Notes: a model not told the origin generated them from the sequence alone. 64,000 bases of DNA from Prochlorococcus sp. AG-347-K20 (GCA_003281315.1 QCCH01000002.1:1-64000); one strand, 5' to 3'. Shown: positions 29,670 to 39,961, counted from the stretch's first letter. Numbers and translations are program-made.

Positions 29670-30753
29670 TTAATTTGAGGTTTTCAATCCCTTCTAAAAC
29701 ATCAATTGAAATTATTGTGTCATCTTTAGTAAGCTCTTCTAATACCTCAAATCCATCTATAACGTAACCAAAGGCAGCATTCCTCCCGTCAATTAAATTG
29801 CGACCGGCAGGATTTAATTCTGCTTCATATAAAAAGAAGAAAAATTGCGATGAGCCATCATCTACTGCGGTATTTGAATGGGACCATCCTAGAGTTCCAA
29901 GTGTTGCAAAAGGTAATGTTGGCGTCTCTGTGTAAAAACCTAAATCTTCAAAAGTTTGATTATAAAAAGTTTCTTTTTCATCAGGAATTCTAATTTCTAG
30001 GGGAACGTGACGTTCTTCGTTTGTTTCAGGATCTACATAACCAATATCTTCACCAATTGGATCCCCTGTTTGCAGTACAAAAAATTCTTCTGCTCTGTTA
30101 ATAGGTAAATTTTCGTAGAATTTTTTTGAAGATAAATCTATAAATGCTCCTGCCGTAAGTGGGGCGTTAAATCCATCCACAATAGCTTGCATATCTCCTT
30201 TGGAAGTCTTTATATTAACTTTTGCTCTGCCCAGTAATCTTGGTAAATTATCAAATTCTTGCGGAATAGAGTATGGAAATTCATTTGGTAGAAAATATTC
30301 TTCCAATCCACCTATTTTATCTAAAGCATCTCTTCGGGTTGCAATAAATGAGTATTTATCCTTTGCTTTAGAATAATCTTGAAGACTATCAAAATTTTCT
30401 TTGAGCTCTAAAAATGTTTTTTCAGAAATTTTCTTTTTATCTTTTGGTAATTCTTGAATAATTTTACTCTGGTATTTTTTTAGTAAAGATTGACATTTTG
30501 TAACAGTTTTTGTAAGAGCGGGCCATCTTCCTCCCCTCACAAGGTCACTAGTTTCTTCCAATTTGTGTTGAAGTTCTTGCAACTCAACTTGCTTGATAGG
30601 GAGTGCGTTTCTGAGGATTGCACTAGGGTCTTTTACTGCATTTCCAGTAGGTAAATCAGCTAGTACTTGAATCGGTTTTAAGAGAAAAACCTGTAAAATT
30701 ACAATCGATAGAATTAAGAAAAGTTTGTTCTGATTTGATAAGAATTTTTGCAT
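29662..30753 (-). CDS. Lumenal cyclophilin-type peptidyl-prolyl isomerase (TLP40/CYP38-like)
   Basis: A 363-residue protein with a signal peptide (hydrophobic residues 11-28, cleavage near VLA-D). An N-terminal helical domain (about 40-180) is followed by a cyclophilin domain from about 185 onward. The isomerase part shows SSQFFFFLYEAELNPAGRNLIDGRNAAFGYVIDG; the Trp and His residues of active cyclophilins are not clearly conserved. This matches the cyanobacterial relatives of chloroplast TLP40/CYP38, which help photosystem II assembly. It is followed by thiL (8-base overlap) and divergent from efp by 43 bases. Confidence 0.85.
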   Translation of the reverse strand: MQKFLSNQNKLFLILSIVILQVFLLKPIQVLADLPTGNAVKDPSAILRNALPIKQVELQELQHKLEETSDLVRGGRWPALTKTVTKCQSLLKKYQSKIIQELPKDKKKISEKTFLELKENFDSLQDYSKAKDKYSFIATRRDALDKIGGLEEYFLPNEFPYSIPQEFDNLPRLLGRAKVNIKTSKGDMQAIVDGFNAPLTAGAFIDLSSKKFYENLPINRAEEFFVLQTGDPIGEDIGYVDPETNEERHVPLEIRIPDEKETFYNQTFEDLGFYTETPTLPFATLGTLGWSHSNTAVDDGSSQFFFFLYEAELNPAGRNLIDGRNAAFGYVIDGFEVLEELTKDDTIISIDVLEGIENLKLNA

Positions 30754-30796
30754 AGCACTCTTGCAGGTTTATTATCCTTAGGGATGTAATACAGGA

Positions 30797-31357
30797 ATGA
30801 TTTCCAGTAACGATTTTCGCACAGGTACTACCATCGAATTGGATGGACAAGTTTGGCGTGTTGTAGAATTTCTACATGTCAAGCCTGGCAAGGGTTCTGC
30901 TTTCGTGCGAACAAAATTAAAATCAGTTCAAAGCGGCAACGTGGTTGAAAAAACTTTTCGAGCCGGAGAATCAGTACAGCAGGCTATCCTTGAGAAGTCT
31001 AACCTGCAGCATACTTATGTGGAGTCTGGTGATTATGTTTTTATGGATATGACAAGTTTTGAAGAGACAAGACTCAGCTCTGAACAAATCGGTAAAGGTG
31101 CAAAGTATTTGAAAGAGGGAATGGAGGTTAATGTAATTTTTCATAATGGTAAAGTTTTAGAAGTAGAACTTCCAATATCTATTACTTTGAAAGTTACAGA
31201 GACTGATCCTGGAGTTAAAGGTGATACTGCTAGTGGGGGCACGAAACCAGCTATTCTAGAAACAGGTGCTCAAGTTATGGTTCCTTTATTTATTTCTGTA
31301 GGAGAAATGATTAAAGTTGATACTCGTAATGATAGTTATCTTGGACGTGAAAATTAA
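30797..31357 (+). CDS. efp: Translation elongation factor P
   Basis: EF-P relieves ribosome stalling at proline runs. Its 186 residues hold three beta-barrel domains. The tip loop that can be modified is [17 protein letters not shown], with lysine in place of arginine at the modification point. The C-terminus [10 protein letters not shown] matches typical EF-P. Its stop codon shares one base with the accB start (TAATGG), a gene pairing typical of cyanobacteria. Confidence 0.96.
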   Translation: MISSNDFRTGTTIELDGQVWRVVEFLHVKPGKGSAFVRTKLKSVQSGNVVEKTFRAGESVQQAILEKSNLQHTYVESGDYVFMDMTSFEETRLSSEQIGKGAKYLKEGMEVNVIFHNGKVLEVELPISITLKVTETDPGVKGDTASGGTKPAILETGAQVMVPLFISVGEMIKVDTRNDSYLGREN

Positions 31358-31863
31358 TGGCTATGAAATTAGATCATGATGACTTAAATCGCTTAATAGA
31401 GAAAATCTCTACAAGTGATATACAAGAGTTCTTGCTAGAGGGAGAAGATTTTAAACTTGAAATAAAAAGGAATGTATTTGATCAGAACCAAGTTATTAAT
31501 AATTTAGTTTCTAATACTTCATCTGATAAGCAAACAATTGCTAATCAAAAAAGTATTAATGACAATATCCCAGCTACTAATGAGCCTGAAGCGCCTCAGG
31601 TGGCACCCCCAGGACGTTCTGACCTAACTGAAATTACCTCTCCTATGGTAGGTACATTTTATAGGGCTGCAGCGCCTGATGAGGAGCCATTTGTTGAAGT
31701 AGGGAATAATGTTAAGGTCGGTCAAACCATTTGTATTTTGGAAGCAATGAAGTTAATGAATGAAATTGAATCTGAATTTAACGCTGAAATAGTAGAGATT
31801 CTCGTTGAAAATGGAACACCAGTTGAATTTGGTCAAGTTTTAATGCGTGTTAAGCAGTCTTGA
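31357..31863 (+). CDS. accB: Biotin carboxyl carrier protein of acetyl-CoA carboxylase
   Basis: Carries biotin between the carboxylase and transferase parts of acetyl-CoA carboxylase in fatty acid synthesis. The 168 residues end in a biotinyl domain with biotin lysine K132 in EAMKLMN. A Pro/Ala-rich linker (about residues 65-90) joins it to the N-terminal helical part. It is coupled to efp by a one-base overlap and convergent with pdxA with a 24-base overlap. Confidence 0.96.
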   Translation: MAMKLDHDDLNRLIEKISTSDIQEFLLEGEDFKLEIKRNVFDQNQVINNLVSNTSSDKQTIANQKSINDNIPATNEPEAPQVAPPGRSDLTEITSPMVGTFYRAAAPDEEPFVEVGNNVKVGQTICILEAMKLMNEIESEFNAEIVEILVENGTPVEFGQVLMRVKQS

Positions 31864-32874
31864 ATTGTGAGTCATTTCTACGGCAGCCTTAATAGCCTCA
31901 ATCATGCTCTGAGGTTGAGCAATTCCTTTGCCAGCAATATCAAATCCCGTTCCATGATCCGGAGATGTTCTTATAAAAGGTAAACCGATTGTGGTATTGA
32001 CTGAGTAATTAAGAGCAATCACTTTCATTGGTATTAAACCTTGATCATGATACATAGCAAGAATGCCATCATGTTTTTCAGCATTTTTGTCATTCCAGGC
32101 TTTTACGGAAGAATTCCAGCAACTATCTGGTGATAAAGGGCCTAATAATTTAATAGCTCTATTCTTTTCATTCCACGTAATTAATGAATTATTGAGCCAA
32201 TCTTTTTCTTCATGACCTAAAACACCCTCTTCGCCAGCATGAGGGTTTAATCCTGCTACTTTTAAAGTAGGTTTATCAGTGTATGTATTACAAAAATCTT
32301 TGAACAGATCTAATTTAGAGTGGATTAATTCTGTTGTTAATGTCTTGGGAACCTCAGAAAGGGCTATGTGGGTTGTAGCTAGTAAAGTATTAAATCTCCA
32401 ACCTGTAATTGGTGATTTTGCTGTGAATAACATTCCAACGTTTTTTACTCCACATGATTTTGCTAGTACTTCAGTCTGACCAGAGAAGTAATGACCTGCT
32501 AGTGACCATGATTTCTTGCAAATTGGTCCAGTTACAAGTGCTGAATCGGGATATTGTTTTACAATTTCTATTGCTTTTATTAAATATTGGAAACTTGAAT
32601 TGCCGTAACTTGATTTAGTGTCATTATTTGATGAAGAAATTTCTAGATCATCTATTTTGAAATTTTTAGGATTTGCAAGGTTTTTTAATCCTAAGGATCT
32701 GAAATATTTATATGCATTATGTAGATTTTTTTTTGATCCAACTAATATAAAATCAATATTTTCTGGAATCTCATTAGAACAAAGTGCTTTCAAGATTATT
32801 TCAGGTCCAATACCTGACTCATCTCCTACGCTTATTACTATCTTCAATATTTTTTTTGGTTTTTTAAAATTCAT
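31840..32874 (-). CDS. pdxA: 4-hydroxythreonine-4-phosphate dehydrogenase
   Basis: Zinc-dependent step of pyridoxal phosphate synthesis in the DXP-dependent route, 344 residues. The metal histidines lie in [20 protein letters not shown] and [12 protein letters not shown]. The N-terminal [11 protein letters not shown] matches the family. It overlaps accB convergently by 24 bases. The SDR-type gene lies 23 bases upstream on the same strand. Confidence 0.93.
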   Translation of the reverse strand: MNFKKPKKILKIVISVGDESGIGPEIILKALCSNEIPENIDFILVGSKKNLHNAYKYFRSLGLKNLANPKNFKIDDLEISSSNNDTKSSYGNSSFQYLIKAIEIVKQYPDSALVTGPICKKSWSLAGHYFSGQTEVLAKSCGVKNVGMLFTAKSPITGWRFNTLLATTHIALSEVPKTLTTELIHSKLDLFKDFCNTYTDKPTLKVAGLNPHAGEEGVLGHEEKDWLNNSLITWNEKNRAIKLLGPLSPDSCWNSSVKAWNDKNAEKHDGILAMYHDQGLIPMKVIALNYSVNTTIGLPFIRTSPDHGTGFDIAGKGIAQPQSMIEAIKAAVEMTHNSRLLNTH

Positions 32875-32897
32875 AAAAAGTTTTTAAATTTATTTTT

Positions 32898-33776
32898 TTA
32901 ACTATTCAGAAAGCAATTTTTTAAGCCTAATTTATAATTTTTATAAATTAGTTTATATCCGAGGGTTTTGCATAAAAGTTTGTTCGAAACTTTTCTATTT
33001 TCCATCCAAAAAGATTGAGCTATAGGGGATAATTCATCTTTTGCAGTCTCAAATAATATTGGTTTTGGCATTGTTAACCCAAGTAAATCGTAGCAATATT
33101 GAATAACTTCTATCTGAGAACAAGGTTCATCATCAGCAATATTAATGATTTGGTGAAACTTTAAATTATCTTTATTTTGTAATAAATAAATAATTGCATG
33201 TGTAATATCAGCAACATGAATCCTTGAAAATACTTGAGATTTTTTTAAAATGACCCGAATTTTTTGATTTTTGATTGCTTCAAACGTGGATCTTCCAGGT
33301 CCATATATGCCAGGTAATCTAAAAATTTGCACGGGCAAACTAGATTCAATCCATTTTGTTTCGCAATTTAATCTATTGAGGCTTCTTTTTTGCAAAGGAT
33401 TAGGCTGATCTATCTCAGAAACCCAACCACCTGCGGTGTTTCCATATACTCCTGTGGTAGATAAATATCCAACCCATTCAAGGGATAAATCTTGTAGTTT
33501 ACTTTGAAGGCTTTCTAATACTGGATCATTTCCATTTTTGTCAGGAGGTATGCAACTAAGAATATGCGTGACTCCATCAAAAATTTTATCATCAGGAACC
33601 ACGTCTATTTCACTGTTGAAAATAAAACTATTTGGATCTTTATTTGCAGATCTTGAGCTTGTTAAAACAGTACAACCAAAATTTCTAATAGTTTTTGCAA
33701 AAAAACTACCGCTGAAACCACATCCCAAGATTAAAAATTTATTTTTATTTCCGAGTGTACTTGCAGGTTTTTTCAT
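32898..33776 (-). CDS. NAD-dependent epimerase/dehydratase-like (SDR) protein
   Basis: A 292-residue extended-SDR protein with an N-terminal Rossmann motif GCGFSGSFFAKTI, YLSTTGVYGN in the catalytic Tyr position, and FRLPGIYGPGRSTFEAI. Overall it resembles YeeZ-like nucleoside-diphosphate-sugar epimerases; the exact substrate is unknown. The canonical YxxxK lysine is not evident, because the segment reads YGNTAGG. It is probably in one transcript with pdxA downstream. Confidence 0.75.
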   Translation of the reverse strand: MKKPASTLGNKNKFLILGCGFSGSFFAKTIRNFGCTVLTSSRSANKDPNSFIFNSEIDVVPDDKIFDGVTHILSCIPPDKNGNDPVLESLQSKLQDLSLEWVGYLSTTGVYGNTAGGWVSEIDQPNPLQKRSLNRLNCETKWIESSLPVQIFRLPGIYGPGRSTFEAIKNQKIRVILKKSQVFSRIHVADITHAIIYLLQNKDNLKFHQIINIADDEPCSQIEVIQYCYDLLGLTMPKPILFETAKDELSPIAQSFWMENRKVSNKLLCKTLGYKLIYKNYKLGLKNCFLNS

Positions 33777-33808
33777 ACTGGGCTAAAGTAGTACATATGT
33801 ATTAATAA

Positions 33809-34039
33809 ATGATGAAGACAGCTCTTGAGCCCGATTTAAAATCAAAAACTTTCTTTATTAGCAAAAGTTACCCTCGTCTTATTGAGAAAGAAGTAAGTTT
33901 AATTAATTTTAAATTCTACCAAAAGTTATTTGTCATTCTTATTTCATTTTCGATAATTTTAATATTCCCAGAATCGCCAAGAGAATTGGAAAATATATGT
34001 GAGAATTATAACTCTAGAAAAATATGTAATGTTTGGTAG
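33809..34039 (+). CDS. Small single-pass membrane protein, unknown
   Basis: A 76-residue protein with one hydrophobic segment (about residues 42-54, KLFVILISFSIILIF) and two C-terminal cysteines (ENICENYNSRKICNVW). The first two codons are both ATG. It is divergent from the SDR gene and ends at the base before the convergent HNH gene's stop. It is not recognised as any named family. The tight packing and clean start support a real gene. Confidence 0.6.
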   Translation: MMKTALEPDLKSKTFFISKSYPRLIEKEVSLINFKFYQKLFVILISFSIILIFPESPRELENICENYNSRKICNVW

Positions 34040-34441
34040 TCAAGCTGCTTTATATTTTGTTTGTTCTTTTTCGTGATTTTTATTTTTTACTTTAAAGTTT
34101 GGATTAGCCCATTGTAGTAATCTAATAGCTAATCTTAAATCTCCTTCTAACCAAGCTCTAATTGCCATTGCTCTTCTTGGATCATAAAATTTTTGCCTTC
34201 TATACCAATATAAAGCATTTTCATTTGATTTATCTCCATTACAGGAAAGACATGCAGGGACACAGTTTTCTGTTGTACTTAATCCTCCTTGGCTTTGAGG
34301 AATTACATGATCAATAGATTCAGATGGTTTTCCGCAATATATACAACTTTTTCCTGTAAACCTATGAATAGATTTTCGCCATTGTCTAAATCTGAACTTA
34401 GGACATAAATCCTCTAAAAACACCGCATCATTAATATGCAT
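34040..34441 (-). CDS. HNH endonuclease-family protein
   Basis: A 133-residue protein with an HNH nuclease core: zinc cysteine pair CIYCGKPS, then the catalytic SIDHVIPQSQGG, then ENCVPACLSCNGDKSNE with the second cysteine pair. The order CxxC - DHxxP - N - CxxCN is that of standalone HNH proteins, which are widespread in cyanobacteria next to no defence system. No phage or restriction genes lie nearby, so a host repair or nucleic-acid processing role is as likely as mobility. Confidence 0.85.
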   Translation of the reverse strand: MHINDAVFLEDLCPKFRFRQWRKSIHRFTGKSCIYCGKPSESIDHVIPQSQGGLSTTENCVPACLSCNGDKSNENALYWYRRQKFYDPRRAMAIRAWLEGDLRLAIRLLQWANPNFKVKNKNHEKEQTKYKAA

Positions 34442-34605
34442 TCAGAATATTTAGTTAAATAAATAATGGCTTGAATATATTAAAAGTCAACATTTATTTA
34501 TGCTTTTTAGCCTAAATTTTTTATTAAAAATATGAATTAGTGTGCGTAGATACAAAATAATAATTTTTTAATTTAGAAAAAATTATTATCTTTCTGAAAT
34601 CTATA

Positions 34606-35082
34606 TTAATAACTATATCTATCAAGTGTTTCATCAGAAAATTCATCAGAAAATTCATCAGACAATTGCTTATTAGTTTCTTCTAATTCTTTTTCTAATT
34701 GTTTTCTTTTGTTCTCTTTTTCTTTTGCTTCTTTTTCTTGTCTTTTTTCTTCTTTTTGTAATTCTCTTTCTAGTTTCCTATTGGGATGAAGATTATCTAA
34801 GTATTCAACACAATAACTAAATTTTGCATTTTCTCTTATAACTGTTTCAGTAATTTGTGATGCTGCTCTTTTTGGGGAGATTTTGAAAATCCCTCCTTTT
34901 TGTTGTTTGATATAGGTATATGCTGCTTCCCAACTACTTTCATGGTCATTCCCACCATCTCTCATGGTACAAAAAATTTCTGCTCCAAATGTGGTTGCAT
35001 TTACTTTCGATATCGTAATTGTTAAAGGAGTAAAAATTCCTAAAGTTAGTAATATTAGTTTTTGATAATTGAGTCTTGGCAT
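34606..35082 (-). CDS. Secreted coiled-coil protein, unknown
   Basis: A 158-residue protein with a signal peptide (hydrophobic LILLTLGIFTPLTITI, cleavage near VNA-T). A conserved-looking core with two cysteines (CTMRDGGNDHESSWEAAYTYI and FSYCVEYL) follows. Residues about 105-140 are a highly charged Glu/Lys helix. The tail is a repeated SDEF unit. The function is not recognised. The cysteine-containing core may be an intramolecular disulfide domain in the periplasm. Confidence 0.7.
   Translation of the reverse strand: MPRLNYQKLILLTLGIFTPLTITISKVNATTFGAEIFCTMRDGGNDHESSWEAAYTYIKQQKGGIFKISPKRAASQITETVIRENAKFSYCVEYLDNLHPNRKLERELQKEEKRQEKEAKEKENKRKQLEKELEETNKQLSDEFSDEFSDETLDRYSY
34631..34663 (-). 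repeat. 12-bp tandem repeat coding SDEF
   Basis: About 2.7 copies of TCATCAGAAAAT (plus-strand reading), giving SDEFSDEFSDE in the C-terminus of the secreted protein on the minus strand. The first two copies are identical. Confidence 0.85.
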
Positions 35083-35138
35083 TTAACTTTTTTCTTCTAT
35101 TTAAAAATATCTTTTATTAATAATATGTCTATAGAAAT

Positions 35139-35651
35139 TTAAGATTTTATTATTCCAAATAAGTTTAAGCACTTAACAACTAAAGGAAGAATTAGAAGAA
35201 CGGTTATCAATCTCACTGCGTGTAGAGTTGCTACTGCAGCTCCTACTCCATATTCTGACCCCACAAGACTCATGCCGCTAATACCTCCTGGAGCAGCCCC
35301 TAGAATTGTTGTTATTACATCTATATTAAGTAATCTGCTTGTCCATAATCCAATCGCCAATCCTGTAATAACTAAAGTAAAAGTAATTAAAATAGCCGGT
35401 CTCCATAAGTTTTGAAGATCGACTAATGAGTCTTGAGTTAACGATGTGCCAATTACTGTGCCAATTCCAATTTCTAATACTGTTCTCGTGCTAATTGGCC
35501 AATCTGCTATACCCACTTTACCGCTTATGCTAAGAATGCTTGCTCCTATTAAAGCGCCTGCAAGAGGAGCTGCTGGGATACCTGTTTTTAGAGCTAATGT
35601 TCCAAAAATGGCACCGGCAATTAGATAATAAATTAGATTTATGTTTGGCAT
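35139..35651 (-). CDS. AbrB-duplication family membrane protein
   Basis: A 170-residue hydrophobic protein with about five membrane segments. Glycine-rich turns such as LGAAPGGISGMSLVGSEYGV are typical of the AbrB/TIGR03082 duplication domain (sometimes annotated as ammonia monooxygenase-like transport protein). Full-length relatives carry two such units, about 350 residues. This one is a single unit, as is common in cyanobacteria. The transported substrate is unknown. Confidence 0.75.
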   Translation of the reverse strand: MPNINLIYYLIAGAIFGTLALKTGIPAAPLAGALIGASILSISGKVGIADWPISTRTVLEIGIGTVIGTSLTQDSLVDLQNLWRPAILITFTLVITGLAIGLWTSRLLNIDVITTILGAAPGGISGMSLVGSEYGVGAAVATLHAVRLITVLLILPLVVKCLNLFGIIKS

Positions 35652-35784
35652 AAATATTATAGATGTTTGGTCATAATATTAGAAAATATTTTTTTTGCTT
35701 GGGTTTATAGTCAAATTATATTTTTCTTTTCCTCTCGTAATGTCCCCTTTTTTTGGCATAATAATAACCAAAGCATGAATTTTT

Positions 35785-35982
35785 ATGTCTTCACAAATTT
35801 CATATAAAGATAATAAAAACCGAATAAAGAAAAAATTATCTTTTTTTGAGGGTGGCCATCAGCTCGAAAAATTAGAGTTTGCCCTTGCAATAGCACAAAC
35901 TAACGGTGATGAAAAAAAATCGATCGTTCTTAGAAAAAAGATTGTTGAATTAGGTGGAAATGTAGAAGAGCCAGGAACCTAA
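35785..35982 (+). CDS. Small conserved-looking hypothetical protein
   Basis: A 65-residue, highly charged protein (SFFEGGHQLEKLEFALAIAQTNGDEKKSIVLRKKIVELGGN) with a probable helix-turn-helix-like pair of helices but no recognised motif. The ATG is clear. It ends one base before the convergent aminotransferase stop. Codon use matches the core genes. The function is unknown. Confidence 0.65.
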   Translation: MSSQISYKDNKNRIKKKLSFFEGGHQLEKLEFALAIAQTNGDEKKSIVLRKKIVELGGNVEEPGT

Positions 35983-35983
35983 C

Positions 35984-37147
35984 TTAATTTCCTTCAAGAT
36001 ATCTTGAGGCTACAACTAATGCTTCTCCAGCTTGTTGGGCTGTAATTTTACCTAGGCTGAGAAGAGTACGACTTATAGCAGAAATTACCGTAATAATATC
36101 TCTATCATTAACATAACCTAAGTGTCCGACTCTAAATATTTTCCCCTTTAAATGATCTTGACCACCAGCAAGTAAAATATCAAAATTATTTTTTATTGTT
36201 TTTCTAAACTCTTCAGCATCTACTCCTTCTGTTTTTATTGCAGTAATTGAAGGGCTTAAATAATTTTCATCAGCAAATAATTTTAGATTTAAAGCCTTTA
36301 CAGCATTGCTCATTGCTAGTTTATGTTTATTGTGTCTGAGGAAAATGTTATCTAATCCTTCTTCTCTCATCATTTGTAAAGATTCATCTAAAGCAAAAAC
36401 TAAATTAACTGCTGGAGTATATGGATTACTATTATTTAAGAGACTTTTTCTGTAGGATTTTAAATTTAAATAAAATTTTGGTAAATTAGATTTTTCCGCA
36501 GCTTTCCATGCTTTTTGGCTCACTGCTATAAAACTAAGCCCTGGAGGTATCATATATCCCTTTTGTGATCCTGAAGCAACGATATCTAATTTCCATTTAT
36601 CTACAGGTACATTGCAAGCTCCAAGACTTGTAACGCAGTCAACAATTGATAAAGCTGTCTTGTGTTCGCGAATATATGAACTTATAGTTTCTAGATCATT
36701 AATTACACCTGTTGAGGTTTCAGAATGAGTCAAAATAACTGCCTTTATTTCTTTGCCTTTATCTTCCTCTAATAATTTTTTGAATTCTTTGGGATCAAGT
36801 GGAGTTCCCCATTCGGAATCAATTTTTATTACATCTAAACCAAATTCTTTAGCAACTTTTACCCATCTTTCGCCAAATTTTCCATTTTCTCCACAAATTA
36901 CTTTATCTCCTCTACTTAAGGTATTGACTATTCCAGCCTCCATCGCGGCGGTCCCACTACCAGTGATTGTTAGAACATCATTTTGAGTTTGATGAAGCCA
37001 CTGTAAATTTTTAGTAGTACTCTCTACGATATCTTGGAATTCTTTACTTCGATGACCTATTGGATGCTTACTTAATGCTTGTAAAACTTTTTCTGGAACT
37101 GGTGTGGGTCCAGGAATCATCAATGATAATTTTTGTTGTATGGCCAC
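35984..37147 (-). CDS. Alanine--glyoxylate/serine--glyoxylate-type aminotransferase
   Basis: A class V PLP aminotransferase, 387 residues. The PLP lysine is in SGSQKGYMIPPGLSF, with the N-terminal LMIPGPTPVPEKVLQALSKHPIGHRS that marks this group. In cyanobacteria it is often annotated as soluble hydrogenase small (tritium-exchange) subunit. The sequence supports an aminotransferase of photorespiratory glyoxylate metabolism. It is divergent from cbiD, with 60 bases between them. Confidence 0.9.
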   Translation of the reverse strand: MAIQQKLSLMIPGPTPVPEKVLQALSKHPIGHRSKEFQDIVESTTKNLQWLHQTQNDVLTITGSGTAAMEAGIVNTLSRGDKVICGENGKFGERWVKVAKEFGLDVIKIDSEWGTPLDPKEFKKLLEEDKGKEIKAVILTHSETSTGVINDLETISSYIREHKTALSIVDCVTSLGACNVPVDKWKLDIVASGSQKGYMIPPGLSFIAVSQKAWKAAEKSNLPKFYLNLKSYRKSLLNNSNPYTPAVNLVFALDESLQMMREEGLDNIFLRHNKHKLAMSNAVKALNLKLFADENYLSPSITAIKTEGVDAEEFRKTIKNNFDILLAGGQDHLKGKIFRVGHLGYVNDRDIITVISAISRTLLSLGKITAQQAGEALVVASRYLEGN

Positions 37148-37207
37148 TTTTTGTTAAATAGGTCATTCTTAGATTAGTTCTCATTATATATTTTTCAATT
37201 ACTTGAT

Positions 37208-38320
37208 TTGAAAAAAGGATTTTCTTTACCTTTGTGGGTTGCTGGAGCTGCTAGATCAGCATTAAAAAAACTAGTAGGGGTACCATTTAAGAATTATGAA
37301 CTAATAAAAATTCCTAATGAAAAAAAAGAAATAAAAATTGAGATTCATTCTGTTGGTTTACTTAAAGATGACTCGCATGCATTAGGAATTACCTTTGCAA
37401 AGTCAGGCTTAGATCTTGACATTACACAAAACTTAGAAATATGGACAATAGTCTCTTTAGAAAAAATTTCTTTTAATAATCCTGTTCAAACAGTTCCAAT
37501 AAATATTATTGCAGGATCTGGTGTAGGTATAAAAGAAGAAACATCAGAGATATGCATTTCTAATTTTGCAAAAGAAGTTTTATATAAAAATTTATTAGAT
37601 AGTATTCCTGAGGGCTTTAATTTGAAATTAGAAATTATTTTCCCAAAGGGATCATTTTTAGCTGAAAGAACTAGTAATAAGTCATTTGGTATTGTTAATG
37701 GATTATCTATTATTGGTACCTCTGCTGAGACTTATTCGAGTGCTTCACCTGATCAATTAGACGAGGCTAAAACTAATCTAGAAAAATTAATAAAGAATAA
37801 TTTTAAAGGGAAAGTTGTTTTTGTTATTGGTGAAAATGGGTTAAATTTGGCCAAAGCTTATAATATTAATTTGCCAATTATCAAAATTGGAAATTGGATA
37901 GGACCATTATTAGTTGATGCTGCAATAAAAAAAGTTAAAACTGTAATTCTTTTTGGTTATCACGGGAAATTAATTAAATTAGCAGGCGGTATATTTCATA
38001 CACATAATCATTTGGCTGATGCAAGAATCGAGATTCTTGTTTATTTAGCCGTTCAAGAAAAGTTACCACATGAAATAATAGTTGAATTATCTCAGTTAGA
38101 TAATCTTGAGAATGCATTACAATTTCTCGAAAGATTTAATAAATCTTTAGCTGATAAATTATTTAAGAATTTATCAAATACGATCGAGAAGCGTTCTTTT
38201 ACTTATGTAAATAGGTATGTAAAAACCGATATGGAAATCGCATCAATCATTTTTGATAGAAAAAGAAAAATTAGGTGGGCTGGAATTAAAGGCAATAATT
38301 ATATTTCTTATTTTCAATGA
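37208..38320 (+). CDS. cbiD: Cobalt-precorrin-5B (C1)-methyltransferase
   Basis: Anaerobic (early cobalt insertion) cobalamin pathway enzyme, 370 residues, starting at TTG. Present are the N-terminal FSLPLWVAGAARSALKKLVG (TTGxxAAAAAKAA in other CbiDs), IIAGSGVGI, FPKGSFLAERTSNKSFGIVNGLSIIGTSAE, and GYHGKLIKLAGGIFHTHNHLADAR near the C-terminus. Cobalamin synthesis in this organism fits the B12-dependent queG. guaA follows 54 bases downstream. Confidence 0.92.
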   Translation: MKKGFSLPLWVAGAARSALKKLVGVPFKNYELIKIPNEKKEIKIEIHSVGLLKDDSHALGITFAKSGLDLDITQNLEIWTIVSLEKISFNNPVQTVPINIIAGSGVGIKEETSEICISNFAKEVLYKNLLDSIPEGFNLKLEIIFPKGSFLAERTSNKSFGIVNGLSIIGTSAETYSSASPDQLDEAKTNLEKLIKNNFKGKVVFVIGENGLNLAKAYNINLPIIKIGNWIGPLLVDAAIKKVKTVILFGYHGKLIKLAGGIFHTHNHLADARIEILVYLAVQEKLPHEIIVELSQLDNLENALQFLERFNKSLADKLFKNLSNTIEKRSFTYVNRYVKTDMEIASIIFDRKRKIRWAGIKGNNYISYFQ

Positions 38321-38374
38321 GATTAATTTGTGATTCATTATGCTTTTGTAAATAAATTGAGTTAACTTTTATAC

Positions 38375-39961
38375 ATGAGTCAAATAATTTTAAAAAAAGA
38401 ACGAGATCCTTCAATATTAATTTTGGATTTCGGATCTCAATATTCTGAATTGATTGCTAGAAGAATTAGAGAAACTAATGTTTTTTCTCTTGTAGTAAGT
38501 AATTACATTTCAATTGAGGAAATTAAAAATATTAACCCTAAAGGGATTATTTTGAGCGGAGGCCCAAATTCTGTATATGAAAAAAATGCGCCTAAATGTG
38601 AAAAAAAAATTTTTGATTTAGGAATTCCCATTCTTGGCATATGCTATGGAATGCAATTAATGGTCAAAGAACTTGGAGGATCTGTTATTTCAGCAACCAA
38701 AAGAGCTGAATATGGTAGAGCACCAATAAATATAGATCAAGATTCTGACCTCCTTTCTGATGTGGAAGATAAATCAATTATGTGGATGAGTCATGGTGAT
38801 TCTATTAATTGTTTGCCAGATGGATTTAATAAAATTGCTCATACCGAGAACACACTCCATGCAGCAATTTCAAATGATTTAAAGAAATTATTTGGCGTAC
38901 AATTTCATCCTGAAGTTATTCATTCAGAGTTTGGGATGACAGTAATTAAAAATTTTGTTTATAAAATTTCTTCTTGTGCGGCTGATTGGACAACCGAAAC
39001 CTATATAGAGGAAACTATTCCAAGGATAAGAGAGCAAGTTGGTAATAAAAAAGTTTTGCTTGCCTTATCTGGAGGAGTTGATTCTTCAACTCTTGCTTTT
39101 CTTCTCAATAAAGCTATTGGAAATCAGCTTACATGCATGTTTATAGACCAAGGTTTCATGAGAAAAGGTGAACCAGAATTTCTAATGAATTTTTTTGATA
39201 AGAAATTTCATATAAAAGTTGAATATATAAATGCAAGGGAAAGGTTTATTGCCAAATTAAAAGGTATTACTGATCCAGAACAAAAAAGAAAAATTATAGG
39301 TGAAGAATTTATTAGAGTATTTGAGGAAGAGAGTAATAGATTGGGACCTTTTCAGTATTTAGCCCAAGGTACTCTTTATCCTGATGTTATTGAAAGTGCT
39401 GGTACTAATATTGATTCCAAGACAGGTGAAAGAATAGCTGTAAAAATAAAAAGTCATCATAATGTGGGTGGATTGCCAAAAGATTTACAATTTAAATTAG
39501 TTGAGCCATTAAGAAAACTTTTTAAGGATGAAGTCCGAAAAGTTGGAGCTGCATTAGGTTTGCCTGATGAAATTATAAAAAGGCATCCATTCCCAGGACC
39601 AGGTTTAGCTATAAGAATTTTAGGAGACGTGAATAATGAAAAACTTGATTGTTTAAGAGATGCAGACTGGATAGTAAGAGATGAAATTAAAAAAGCAGGA
39701 CTTTACAATGATATTTGGCAAGCTTTTGCAGTATTGCTACCTGTAAAAACAGTAGGAGTTATGGGTGATAAAAGGACTTATGCATGGCCAATAGTTTTAC
39801 GTTGTGTATCTAGTGAAGATGGTATGACAGCCGATTGGTCAAAAATTCCTCTTCAGATTTTGGAGAGGATTGCAAATAGAATCGTAAACGAAGTAAGTTC
39901 AGTTAATAGAGTTGTTTATGATATTACAAGTAAACCTCCTGGAACTATTGAGTGGGAATAA
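38375..39961 (+). CDS. guaA: GMP synthase (glutamine-hydrolysing)
   Basis: Converts XMP to GMP. It has an N-terminal glutaminase domain with nucleophile C90 in GICYGMQLM and the His/Glu of [13 protein letters not shown]. An ATP-pyrophosphatase domain with LSGGVDSST follows, and the C-terminal dimer domain ends in the invariant PPGTIEWE. The 528 residues are the normal length. The last 17 bases (39945-39961) are repeated in degenerate form at 42942-42958. The 3' end of guaA is a known insertion site for genomic islands. Confidence 0.97.
   Translation: MSQIILKKERDPSILILDFGSQYSELIARRIRETNVFSLVVSNYISIEEIKNINPKGIILSGGPNSVYEKNAPKCEKKIFDLGIPILGICYGMQLMVKELGGSVISATKRAEYGRAPINIDQDSDLLSDVEDKSIMWMSHGDSINCLPDGFNKIAHTENTLHAAISNDLKKLFGVQFHPEVIHSEFGMTVIKNFVYKISSCAADWTTETYIEETIPRIREQVGNKKVLLALSGGVDSSTLAFLLNKAIGNQLTCMFIDQGFMRKGEPEFLMNFFDKKFHIKVEYINARERFIAKLKGITDPEQKRKIIGEEFIRVFEEESNRLGPFQYLAQGTLYPDVIESAGTNIDSKTGERIAVKIKSHHNVGGLPKDLQFKLVEPLRKLFKDEVRKVGAALGLPDEIIKRHPFPGPGLAIRILGDVNNEKLDCLRDADWIVRDEIKKAGLYNDIWQAFAVLLPVKTVGVMGDKRTYAWPIVLRCVSSEDGMTADWSKIPLQILERIANRIVNEVSSVNRVVYDITSKPPGTIEWE
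39945..39961 (+). repeat. Left attachment-like site (guaA 3' end)
   Basis: CTATTGAGTGGGAATAA, the terminal codons of guaA. It is matched at 15 of 17 positions by 42942-42958, and the similarity extends to 19 of 23 positions if CTGGAA/CTGGTT upstream is included. Confidence 0.6.

Noticed and set aside
37148-37207. Cobalamin riboswitch upstream of cbiD
   Set aside because: Only 60 bases separate cbiD from the divergent aminotransferase gene, and no B12-box-like conserved segment is seen.
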